Source: a virus. Taken from it: DNA of 27,470 bases. Numbering within the stretch: position 1 is the first letter of the stretch; each line of letters starts with the position of its first letter. Location of the stretch: positions 1 to 27,470 of the IMG/VR virus record IMGVR_UViG_3300049473_000128, one strand, 5' to 3'. Positions 16,190 through 22,786 of this stretch are shown in pieces. Under the pieces are notes generated by a model. The model was not told the DNA's origin. It saw nothing but the letters and a program-made list of their open reading frames with translations, and did not search any database. A program made the position numbers and the translations under genes.

Positions 16190-17890
16190 TTAACTGGGGT
16201 CCATAGGGTCGCCGAGCAGGCCGGAGTTCCAGGCCATAAAGGCCGTCTCGGCCTCCTGCGTCTTGTCCGGCGGGAAGGACGACCGCTGCTTGACGATTAC
16301 ATTGAACTTGCCTCGTAACTGGTTCTTGTCCAGTTTGAACAGGGTCCATTCGTAGTCGGAGCCGACGACGTTGACGAGCTTACCGTTATCATAATTGGCA
16401 AATGCTACTGTAAGGGCCTGAAAGACCAGCCGCTCATCCGCCTGCTCGAATCCGGCGACTACCGGACCCTGATGCTCAACGTCAGTCCTCTGCAGCGCCA
16501 GAATACCTTTACCGCTCTCTACACTCTTGGGGATAGAGCCCCTGCTCGGCGCGTGGAATGAGAATATATTATCAATAGCGAGTCGCTTCTGCGCCAGAAG
16601 CACGAATACCTGAGAGTTCATCGGAACGCCCGGTTCACGAGTAGGCTTTCCGAGACTGTCGTACTCGATGATATTGCCCGCCCGATTATCGAGCTTGCGA
16701 TAACTGACTTTGGCATTGCGAGGGGCCATAAAGACGGCATTGCCCATAATGTCAAGGTTCTCGTCTATCTGGCTCAACAGCCGGTTATAATCCCTCTGTA
16801 TGGGTCTTGCCTGCGATATTCGGGATATGCCCGCCGCGGTAGCGCCCTTTATCCTCACCGGATAGGCAGGTATAAACGGCAGTTCCTGATGGGGGTAGCT
16901 GTCCACCGGGTACGGCTGGTGTTTTACGAGCTGGTCGGAGACCATTTCGGCGTACATTCCCGCAGGGTGTGATTTGGTCGGTATCTGCCAGCATTCACAG
17001 TACATTATATGTTTTTCAGACTGGAGCTTTATATCGTCATGGGAGGACATCGCATAAGTAACTTTCCTCTGCTCGGTCGAGCCGGACGATATGGCACGGA
17101 ACTCATTGAAGGCATTCATAATGCCTACTTCGAAATTGTTTAAGAAAGGGCCTGAACTGAACTTGCCCTTGAGCTTCTCATAAACGTCGAGTCCATACCT
17201 GTCGCGCACCCAGTCGGCGCTTACCGGCAGGCAATGGATAATCCACGGCAGTTTGAACAAATCGTAGAGTCGGAAGTCCCAGATGAGCTGGCTGGTAGGC
17301 ACTGACTCGATGACCAAATCGCCGCTCATTATCGGCGCTCCAGCCGGTAAATCGGGCAGATGGTCGATGTTCCACCTGCCGTCGTCGGTAATCGCCGCCG
17401 GATTGACGCCCTCGACTATGGCATCGGGGTTCCAGTACACCTTGCGCCAGCCGACGCCGGAAATATCATACCATACGATAGCATCGTCACGGCACAGGCC
17501 CCGTCCGAATTTCCTCTGCAAAAACGGTATCATCTTCTCTCCGGCTATCGCCGTGGCCTTATCGTCGTCGTCCGTTCCGGCCGGCACCACATCAAATAGC
17601 GGCGGTCTCGACGTTCCGACCGCCATATCGTTCTGAACGGCCGGCAGAATGACGTTTTCAACAGTCTGTATCGCCCTTTCATCATCGAGCGGCATTACCT
17701 GGTCGCCGACTAACTGGATATTCTGCTGGCCGACCATATAAGCGATATTACACTTGATTTCAGTCAGCAGTGAGCGGTGAAGCGGAGAGAAAGATTCTAT
17801 CCTCTTTTGAATCAGTGTGGCCGCCTGACGAGATGCAGGGTCGGTCATTATCTGCTGGTCATCAGCCCTGGATTTCTGTTCCATATACAT
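16190..17890 (-). CDS. Portal protein, 566 aa
   Basis: AAGGG stands seven bases before the ATG, and the gene overlaps the upstream Zn-ribbon gene by 29 bases. The N-terminal helices (RQAATLIQKRIESFSPLHRS), early motif (NVILPAVQNDMAVGTSRPPL), Trp-rich centre (DDAIVWYDISGVGWRKVYWN; PTSQLIWDFRLYDLFKLPWI) and late helices (ISRISQARPIQRDYNRLLSQ) match the wing/stem/crown order of P22-like portals. The portal ring is the channel through which DNA enters and leaves the head. It follows the terminase genes as usual. It ends earlier than many P22-type portals, and the missing C-terminal region seems to be encoded by the next gene. Confidence 0.85.
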   Translation of the reverse strand: MYMEQKSRADDQQIMTDPASRQAATLIQKRIESFSPLHRSLLTEIKCNIAYMVGQQNIQLVGDQVMPLDDERAIQTVENVILPAVQNDMAVGTSRPPLFDVVPAGTDDDDKATAIAGEKMIPFLQRKFGRGLCRDDAIVWYDISGVGWRKVYWNPDAIVEGVNPAAITDDGRWNIDHLPDLPAGAPIMSGDLVIESVPTSQLIWDFRLYDLFKLPWIIHCLPVSADWVRDRYGLDVYEKLKGKFSSGPFLNNFEVGIMNAFNEFRAISSGSTEQRKVTYAMSSHDDIKLQSEKHIMYCECWQIPTKSHPAGMYAEMVSDQLVKHQPYPVDSYPHQELPFIPAYPVRIKGATAAGISRISQARPIQRDYNRLLSQIDENLDIMGNAVFMAPRNAKVSYRKLDNRAGNIIEYDSLGKPTREPGVPMNSQVFVLLAQKRLAIDNIFSFHAPSRGSIPKSVESGKGILALQRTDVEHQGPVVAGFEQADERLVFQALTVAFANYDNGKLVNVVGSDYEWTLFKLDKNQLRGKFNVIVKQRSSFPPDKTQEAETAFMAWNSGLLGDPMDPS

Positions 17891-18080
17891 AAACTTCCCT
17901 TACAATACCTTCATTGCCGGTAATGAGATAATACCTGCCGCATCCTATGCACATTATCACCGCCGAGGTGGTCAGTACCACAGCGCCCGAATGTCTGAAA
18001 TCAATCATCATCCGCCCTGCCATATCAGACCTCTTGCAGAGCTTCCGTCTGCATTGCGGGCAGCGGTCAACTTTAGACAA
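17862..18080 (-). CDS. Small Zn-ribbon protein, 72 aa (TTG start)
   Basis: Two CxxC knuckles, CPQC (residues 7-10) and CIGC (44-47), mark a zinc ribbon; an extra Cys lies at 15. The best start is TTG at 18078-18080 because AGAAGG sits six bases upstream and the gene then overlaps the preceding stop by only 8 bases. ATGs at 18122, 18140 and 18161 would add up to 27 residues that overlap the upstream gene. The rest is hydrophobic beta structure (HSGAVVLTTSAVIM). It may bind nucleic acid or be a small assembly factor near the portal. No family recognised. Confidence 0.65.
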   Translation of the reverse strand: MSKVDRCPQCRRKLCKRSDMAGRMMIDFRHSGAVVLTTSAVIMCIGCGRYYLITGNEGIVREVYVYGTEIQG

Positions 18081-18342
18081 CTTTGCCCTTCTGCTCGTCG
18101 TCGGACTTATTATCTGTTCCATCGTCACTGGTACGCTCATATCCTGCCACAAATAATTCAATATCCGTCATTTCCCTGCACAAATCCGGCCGGAGAAACT
18201 TCAGTCTGGTCCAGCACGTATGAAAGAACGTATCGCGCCTCGCCAGCTCCTCACTGAGCAGTGCCGGAGGCTGCGGAGCTTGCGACATTGCAATATCAAC
18301 ATCCACAGCCCGCTTCGCTCTGAACAACTCAGATATTTTCAT
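18073..18342 (-). CDS. Small acidic-tailed protein, 89 aa
   Basis: Its ATG overlaps the terminase nuclease stop as ATGA, so it is probably translated by coupling. It is helical in the middle (ELARRDTFFHTCWTRLKFLR), with a charged Asp/Lys-rich tail (TSDDGTDNKSDDEQKGK). There are no zinc pairs, signal peptide or membrane span. Its position between terminase and portal suggests a packaging accessory factor, but nothing in the sequence shows that. The product is unrecognised. Confidence 0.65.
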   Translation of the reverse strand: MKISELFRAKRAVDVDIAMSQAPQPPALLSEELARRDTFFHTCWTRLKFLRPDLCREMTDIELFVAGYERTSDDGTDNKSDDEQKGKVV

Positions 18343-19070
18343 ACTATTTTTCCCTTTCTTCTCTGGTCCTTATCGCGGTTCTGTAAATCCCTTTTTAGTT
18401 CACTCCACATCCTCCTGGCCTCCGGCGATATAGGTGTTTTCCTGACTACCGGCTTCGGCCTTATCATTGGGTACAGCTTCGCCCCGTGATAAGCGAACAA
18501 AGAACTCATCACACAATCATCTGTGAATCCCTCAGCGCCCGAGGCCTTCCTTCTCGAACCGACGTACACGAAGTTGTAGAACTCGCTTATCGTTACGGGG
18601 TCGTGCAGAATGACCTCGTGATTGGCGAGGGCGAGCTGAAACTCGTTTATCAGGAGCCACTTCATCGGCTCGGTCGTCCGAAGTCCGAACTTGTCCGATA
18701 CGTTCGGGTCAATATCGAGATGCTCTTCCGGCCTGTAGCTGTTCGGGTATTCATAGAACTCGTTAAGCTGGTCCTGTACGGAATTGCCCGGATAGTTGAT
18801 TTCACAGACATTGAACGCCGTATTGTAGAGCCTGCCGAGCAGATTGCACATTCGGGTAAAATCGTTTACCGGAACACGCAGTCTCAGGACGGCCACCTGC
18901 TCGAACGGCAGGCAGTTGCAGAATATCTGGGCTACGGAATAGTCCTCGTCGAGTCCCGTGGCCGTATCTATACCCATCGTGTACGACAGGCCTTTTACCG
19001 GCAGCTCGAACACCCGCAAAGGGCCGTCCGAATTCTCAACGAACTTAGGCCGCCATATCCGCGGGTTCAT
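18339..19070 (-). CDS. terL: Terminase large subunit, nuclease domain as a separate ORF, 243 aa
   Basis: It carries the RNase H-like nuclease half of a large terminase. The first strand reads GLSYTMGIDTATGLDEDYSV with Asp35. The second acidic site is in NVCEINYPGN (Glu90), and the third is TDDCVMSSLFAYHGA (Asp184/Asp185). This half cuts concatemeric DNA to genome length. The ATG has GGAG nine bases upstream and lies within the last 26 bases of the ATPase ORF, in the +1 frame. TAA and TAG lie immediately upstream in this frame. The lead-in DGPLRVFELP is the linker normally found between ATPase and nuclease in one chain, so the split falls close to the natural domain boundary. It could be two working subunits, a frameshifted product or a sequence error. 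Confidence 0.85.
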   Translation of the reverse strand: MNPRIWRPKFVENSDGPLRVFELPVKGLSYTMGIDTATGLDEDYSVAQIFCNCLPFEQVAVLRLRVPVNDFTRMCNLLGRLYNTAFNVCEINYPGNSVQDQLNEFYEYPNSYRPEEHLDIDPNVSDKFGLRTTEPMKWLLINEFQLALANHEVILHDPVTISEFYNFVYVGSRRKASGAEGFTDDCVMSSLFAYHGAKLYPMIRPKPVVRKTPISPEARRMWSELKRDLQNRDKDQRRKGKIV

Positions 19071-19977
19071 TTACTATATCTCCACAAACGAACGGTCTGG
19101 CCTTGACCTCGAACTCAGCGAGTGCCTTGCGGTCGAATACCGGCCTGCCGCCGAAGATGATATACTTGCCCTCGATACGGACATCTCGCTCGTCCTGAGT
19201 CAGAGACCTGGCCACCTTCTCGATTTCCTCAAGCGGGATATACGGGTTCTCTCGCATACCGCTTGTAATGTCGAACACATCTTTTCGGCCCATAAGCTCT
19301 TTGAGCCAGCGAGTCCCTTCGATTGGTGTTGCGGTCAGAAGCCAGATGCCCTGATTATCAACGAGTCGCAATTCGATTTCAGGAAAGATGGATGTATCGA
19401 GTGGTTCTTCATCAATCCATGCGAAATCTATCTTAGCACCCTGAAACTTCTGGCGGCCTGAATCGCAGGATTTGAACCACACTTCCCATTCACGCCCGTC
19501 ACTGCGGAGTATCCATCGCATCAGCTTGCCCGACCAGTGGCCGTTGTCCTTATAGCGTTTCGGTATGAACCGCTCGAACATCGGCTGGCCGATGGCCGCT
19601 ATCTGCTTGGCGTCAAGTCCCACTATCCAGGCGATACCGTTGCGAGGACTGGCATACGTCGGATGCTCGCCTGTAACCATTAAGGCCGTCTCGAAGGCCC
19701 CTAAAAAGCTCTTGCCGGTTCGATTGGCCGATGCAACCACACAGCCCTTATAGAACGGCCTGTTCCAAATGACTTTGTGCTGCCAGCTCGGAGAGCCGTC
19801 ACTGCGATTGCGATACGGAACCATCGCGTAGTAAGGTTCTTTTGCGCGAGTCAAAATCTCCTGTACTATCTTCTTGTTGGCCCGCAGCCAGTCCAGGGCC
19901 TGCCTGCCCGACTTCGTGTGACTCGACAAGGCGGCAAGTTCTTTCAGCTTCCTCAATCTCAGCAAATAATTCTGCAT
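19045..19977 (-). CDS. terL: Terminase large subunit, ATPase domain as a separate ORF, about 310 aa
   Basis: Motor half of the packaging enzyme. Walker A is VVASANRTGKS (lysine-serine end intact), Walker B is FAWIDEEP with the catalytic Glu, and the coupling motif is LLTATP, at about residues 83-90, 185-192 and 213-218 of the chosen frame. The C-terminal part (GKYIIFGGRPVFDRKALAEF) leads to the usual linker and then stops at 19045. The start is uncertain. ATGs at 19977, 20007, 20025 and 20034 all lie inside the terS frame and none has a good Shine-Dalgarno site; I chose 19977 as the shortest ATG form. The frame overlaps terS by about 180 bases. The protein hydrolyses ATP to pump DNA into the head with the portal. 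Confidence 0.8.
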   Translation of the reverse strand: MQNYLLRLRKLKELAALSSHTKSGRQALDWLRANKKIVQEILTRAKEPYYAMVPYRNRSDGSPSWQHKVIWNRPFYKGCVVASANRTGKSFLGAFETALMVTGEHPTYASPRNGIAWIVGLDAKQIAAIGQPMFERFIPKRYKDNGHWSGKLMRWILRSDGREWEVWFKSCDSGRQKFQGAKIDFAWIDEEPLDTSIFPEIELRLVDNQGIWLLTATPIEGTRWLKELMGRKDVFDITSGMRENPYIPLEEIEKVARSLTQDERDVRIEGKYIIFGGRPVFDRKALAEFEVKARPFVCGDIVNEPADMAA

Positions 19978-20392
19978 CCGATGCAACGGAAACTGTAAGT
20001 CGAGCATCAATTTCTGTTGGTGCATAGAGTCCATAAATCTTGATAATCTCCTGTAACGCAGCCTGACGTACTTTGTTGTTGGGGACTTCCTGCCATATAA
20101 CCTCGCCGTCGCTTTTCTCGAACGGGACACGATTAGTGGCGTCGAGCTGGTCGAGCAGTCTGTCCATAACGCCTGTAACGCCCCTGAGCCTGCTCGTCTC
20201 AAGGTAGTCCAATGCCATCGAGCGGAAGTCCCGCTCTTTCTTATAGCCGTGCAGAGTCATTCTCGACAGGCCGAGCTCTTCGGAGCATTTGGTTATCGAC
20301 TTGCGCTCGACAATATGCTTCTGAAAGAACTTGACCAGATTGAGTCGCTTCTGGTCTGACGGCGATATTTTCATATCATCGTCAGTCGGCAT
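19799..20392 (-). CDS. terS: Terminase small subunit, 197 aa
   Basis: The N-terminal helix-turn-helix (FFQKHIVERKSITKCSEELG then LSRMTLHGYKKERDF) is typical of small terminases, which bind phage DNA and recruit the large subunit. A helical middle follows (RLLDQLDATNRVPF; NKVRQAALQEIIKIYGLYAP), the usual oligomerisation region, ending near DAELFAEIEEAE. The last 45 or so residues (GQAGPGLAAGQQEDSTGDFD and after) look like the shadow of the overlapping terL frame, so the functional C-terminus may be shorter in effect. The ATG at 20392 overlaps the upstream gene by 11 bases; an ATG at 20374 is also possible. Confidence 0.8.
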   Translation of the reverse strand: MPTDDDMKISPSDQKRLNLVKFFQKHIVERKSITKCSEELGLSRMTLHGYKKERDFRSMALDYLETSRLRGVTGVMDRLLDQLDATNRVPFEKSDGEVIWQEVPNNKVRQAALQEIIKIYGLYAPTEIDARLTVSVASDAELFAEIEEAERTCRLVESHEVGQAGPGLAAGQQEDSTGDFDSRKRTLLRDGSVSQSQ

Positions 20393-20930
20393 CTATCACA
20401 GGCTGAAGCTGTCCAGCTTCCTCTATTACTGAGGGATTTTCACTTGTCAAAGAACTGTCATCTTCTCTTAACTGTTCCTGAACGGCTGAAACCACACTGG
20501 CAAAAGTCTGACTTGTCTGCTCTTGCGATGAAGTTTCAGGCTCATTCTCATTCTGTGGGCACGGCTGGAATTGCCAGTGCCTTTGCCCGCATCTCTTACA
20601 CAGCGGGACCGTTCTTACCTTCTTGCCCGGCTTACGGCCCGGCTTGGCCTTCGGGCCGGGTTTCTTGCCGCGGCGAGGATTGATTGCGTGAATACCAAAC
20701 AGGCATTCGCGGCCTTCAATCTTTATCTGCTCGCCGGTAGCGATACGCACGATGCACTCGTCGCAAATTATCTGGTCGCCCTTAATCGCCTTCGGCTCTA
20801 CGAACCTGACGAGAACGCCGAACTTTTTGCGTCCGCAACACCTGCAAACACCTCTGCGACTGCCGCGCTCAAAAATCCTGGCCTTGACGTAGTGACTGTC
20901 GTGGCCGGTCCTGAATCTGCACAGTGACAT
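20382..20930 (-). CDS. Multi-Cys, basic putative nucleic-acid-binding protein, 182 aa
   Basis: Several Cys pairs are visible: CRCC (29-32), CDEC (56-59), CKRC (111-114) and Cys124, suggesting two zinc ribbons. Between them lies a Lys/Pro/Gly stretch (residues 88-105, GKKPGPKAKPGRKPGKK) like an AT-hook, which suggests DNA binding. The last 55 residues are acidic, Ser/Gln-rich and probably disordered. AACGAAAGGA precedes the ATG. It sits just upstream of terS and overlaps it, so a role in DNA recognition for packaging or in transcription is plausible. I do not recognise the family. Confidence 0.7.
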   Translation of the reverse strand: MSLCRFRTGHDSHYVKARIFERGSRRGVCRCCGRKKFGVLVRFVEPKAIKGDQIICDECIVRIATGEQIKIEGRECLFGIHAINPRRGKKPGPKAKPGRKPGKKVRTVPLCKRCGQRHWQFQPCPQNENEPETSSQEQTSQTFASVVSAVQEQLREDDSSLTSENPSVIEEAGQLQPVIDAD

Positions 20931-20950
20931 AAGTTATCCTTTCGTTATAT

Positions 20951-21475
20951 TTAATCGCATTCACGAATATCTACTGCAAGACCCTCTGTGTTTAACGCCG
21001 AGCCGTCGAAGGCGGTAAACAGGCACAGAACGTATTCGGCCCCATGTGTTGCGAGTCTGGTAATCCCCATCTCATTGGCAGGTGCGTTAGTTGCGGAAAC
21101 GTCACCTGATGGGTAGCCGGTCGGCGCATGTGAATCACAGTAGGTACAGGCTGCGCCGCCCAGCAGGTCGGTCGCATTAAGCGTGCCTGTTATCAGGGCT
21201 ATGGAAGCCGCCAGGCGGGCATCACCGTTCTCATTCACTAAGTACACGAGTATAGTGCCAGTCTCATCGTTGCCCATTGTAGACCTCGCCCGTATTTCGA
21301 TATTCTTGCACTTGGCCGTAAGGGCCATAAGTCCGTCATTACTGAGTCCGTAAGTGTCTTTGAGCGCCGCCCACTTGCCGTTGGCCGTACCTGCGAAGGC
21401 GGTCTCCTGGACGGCCTTGAGGACTGTTCTGTGCGTGCGCCATTGTCTCTGGCTCTGGTCTATTTTCATACCCAT
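20951..21475 (-). CDS. Virion-type beta-rich protein, 174 aa
   Basis: AAAGAAAGGTAG precedes the ATG; a second ATG two codons in is an alternative. The protein has a short basic N-terminus (IDQSQRQWRTHRTVLKAVQE). The rest is beta-rich and Ala/Thr/Gly-heavy (NIEIRARSTMGNDETGTILV; EYVLCLFTAFDGSALNTEGL), resembling small head-decoration or tail-accessory proteins. It has no signal peptide or membrane span. Neighbours on both sides are small phage proteins of the same kind. Function not assigned. Confidence 0.65.
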   Translation of the reverse strand: MGMKIDQSQRQWRTHRTVLKAVQETAFAGTANGKWAALKDTYGLSNDGLMALTAKCKNIEIRARSTMGNDETGTILVYLVNENGDARLAASIALITGTLNATDLLGGAACTYCDSHAPTGYPSGDVSATNAPANEMGITRLATHGAEYVLCLFTAFDGSALNTEGLAVDIRECD

Positions 21476-21489
21476 AATTCTACCTTTCT

Positions 21490-21819
21490 TTAATGCTGAA
21501 GTAATCTGTTGTACGGGTCACTCAGACCCCTGCCGTTCCATTTTATGCGCTTGCCTCTTTTCACCGGGTCGGTCGCTAGGGGGGTGGCGGAATCTTTGAT
21601 TAACAGGTCATAGTCCCCGTAACCCAACAGGTTTGTGGGCAGCTCAATCGGGAACCCGTTAAAAAGCTCGTTTTTTTCGAGAACCTGCACTGTATCCGTA
21701 TATTGTTCCGGTGAAGATGTAAGGGTCTCATTCTCAAAGTCCCAGACCTCAGCCGTGCGCACATTGACTATCTGGATGTACGGATTCGACAACTGGCTAT
21801 AGATTATCAGGTGGTACAT
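21490..21819 (-). CDS. Small virion-type protein, 109 aa
   Basis: The ATG has GGAG seven bases upstream and overlaps the Zn-ribbon gene by 13 bases. A beta-rich fold is suggested by strands such as MYHLIIYSQLSNPYIQIVNV and LGYGDYDLLIKDSATPLATD, ending in RGKRIKWNGRGLSDPYN. The pattern of short strands followed by a Trp-containing end is common in small structural proteins near the variable end of phage virion clusters. I know no named family. There is no export signal. Confidence 0.65.
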   Translation of the reverse strand: MYHLIIYSQLSNPYIQIVNVRTAEVWDFENETLTSSPEQYTDTVQVLEKNELFNGFPIELPTNLLGYGDYDLLIKDSATPLATDPVKRGKRIKWNGRGLSDPYNRLLQH

Positions 21820-22007
21820 ACGCGCTCCGTTTTAGTAACCGCCGATATTTTTACGGCCTCGGTTTTTCTGCATACGGGACATTTCAGTTTATCTCTGGAC
21901 GACAGCAACCTCTTAAACCAGTTCTTTTTCTGTGCATTTTCCGGCAGGCGATAGAACGTATGCCCGCAGGCCCTGCACTTCCAGACTACAAGAACACGAT
22001 AGCTCAT
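21807..22007 (-). CDS. Small Zn-ribbon protein, 66 aa
   Basis: The start ATG overlaps the stop of the 260-aa gene as ATGA. In-frame codons further upstream lie inside that gene. Two knuckles, CRAC (11-14) and CPVC (43-46), are joined by a basic linker (NAQKKNWFKRLLSSRDKLK), the layout of a zinc ribbon that could bind nucleic acid or a protein partner. No catalytic residues are visible. It is coupled within a short operon of virion-type genes. Confidence 0.65.
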   Translation of the reverse strand: MSYRVLVVWKCRACGHTFYRLPENAQKKNWFKRLLSSRDKLKCPVCRKTEAVKISAVTKTERVCTT

Positions 22008-22786
22008 AAGTATATCCCCGAATCGATAGAGCCGAGCTTGCCCCCTGTCGCAGACGGGTCGGTGTGAGATGCCAGAGGCTCGTCCCATACCGCCTGAGCG
22101 ATTTCATCGCTTGCCGCCGCTCCGAGTTCCCCGGAATAAGCATTGGCCCATATACGAACTATATCACCGGCGGCAAGATTGAACTCGAACGGATAATCGA
22201 CGCGGACCACCATATCGCCGCCGTAGTCATAATAATCGACTACCCTTCTCGATGCAGTGACCCCGCCGGTAACATCTGTTACGGAGACCACCATATTATT
22301 GTACTCATCCGCACTGGGTGAGCCTGCATCAAGAGAAAAATACTCGTCCGCTCCGAGACCTTGCGGGTCGTTGGCTTTTACCGTAGTCTTTAAGGCTATT
22401 GCCGGATTTTCATAAATGCCGGAACCGTATCGGGCGTCGTAGACGTCGGCGTCCATAACCATAAACTCTTTCGATACCGAAAGGATTATCAGTTGACCTT
22501 CCTTGTTCTGAACCACAACTTCGAGCCTGCCGAGCGTATTAACATTACCCACCGTCAGTTTAAGCGCGAAACACCCTCTTTCCGGCACGGACAGTTCGTT
22601 ATCTCCACCCTCGCCGGTATCGGTAAGTTCGGTAAATACGCCGTTTTTGGCGATGAACACCTCCAGATTAGAAATATCCACACTATCACCAGAAGGTATG
22701 GGCGTAGTCCCATCGAGCGCACTTCTAACGGTTGTTCTCACGCCGGTTATTACTATCGTTGCCGCTGTATTCTGTCTCAAGTCCAT
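22004..22786 (-). CDS. Virion-type protein with AVWDEPLASH motif, 260 aa
   Basis: The start overlaps the LamG gene stop as TAATG. The N-terminal half is beta-rich (TAATIVITGVRTTVRSALDG; GGDNELSVPERGCFALKLTV). The C-terminus carries IAQAVWDEPLASHTDPSATG, a short motif that recurs in many tailed-phage structural proteins and often lies near the end or between domains. An Ig-like or jelly-roll fold is likely for the bulk. No signal peptide or enzyme motif was found. It may be an upper-tail or decoration protein. The motif is recognised from general familiarity, not from a named family. Confidence 0.7.
   Translation of the reverse strand: MDLRQNTAATIVITGVRTTVRSALDGTTPIPSGDSVDISNLEVFIAKNGVFTELTDTGEGGDNELSVPERGCFALKLTVGNVNTLGRLEVVVQNKEGQLIILSVSKEFMVMDADVYDARYGSGIYENPAIALKTTVKANDPQGLGADEYFSLDAGSPSADEYNNMVVSVTDVTGGVTASRRVVDYYDYGGDMVVRVDYPFEFNLAAGDIVRIWANAYSGELGAAASDEIAQAVWDEPLASHTDPSATGGKLGSIDSGIYL

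Noticed and set aside
18486-19106. Plus-strand open frame of 206 codons opposite the terminase nuclease
   Set aside because: The minus strand encodes conserved terminase nuclease residues here, and the plus product has no recognisable feature.
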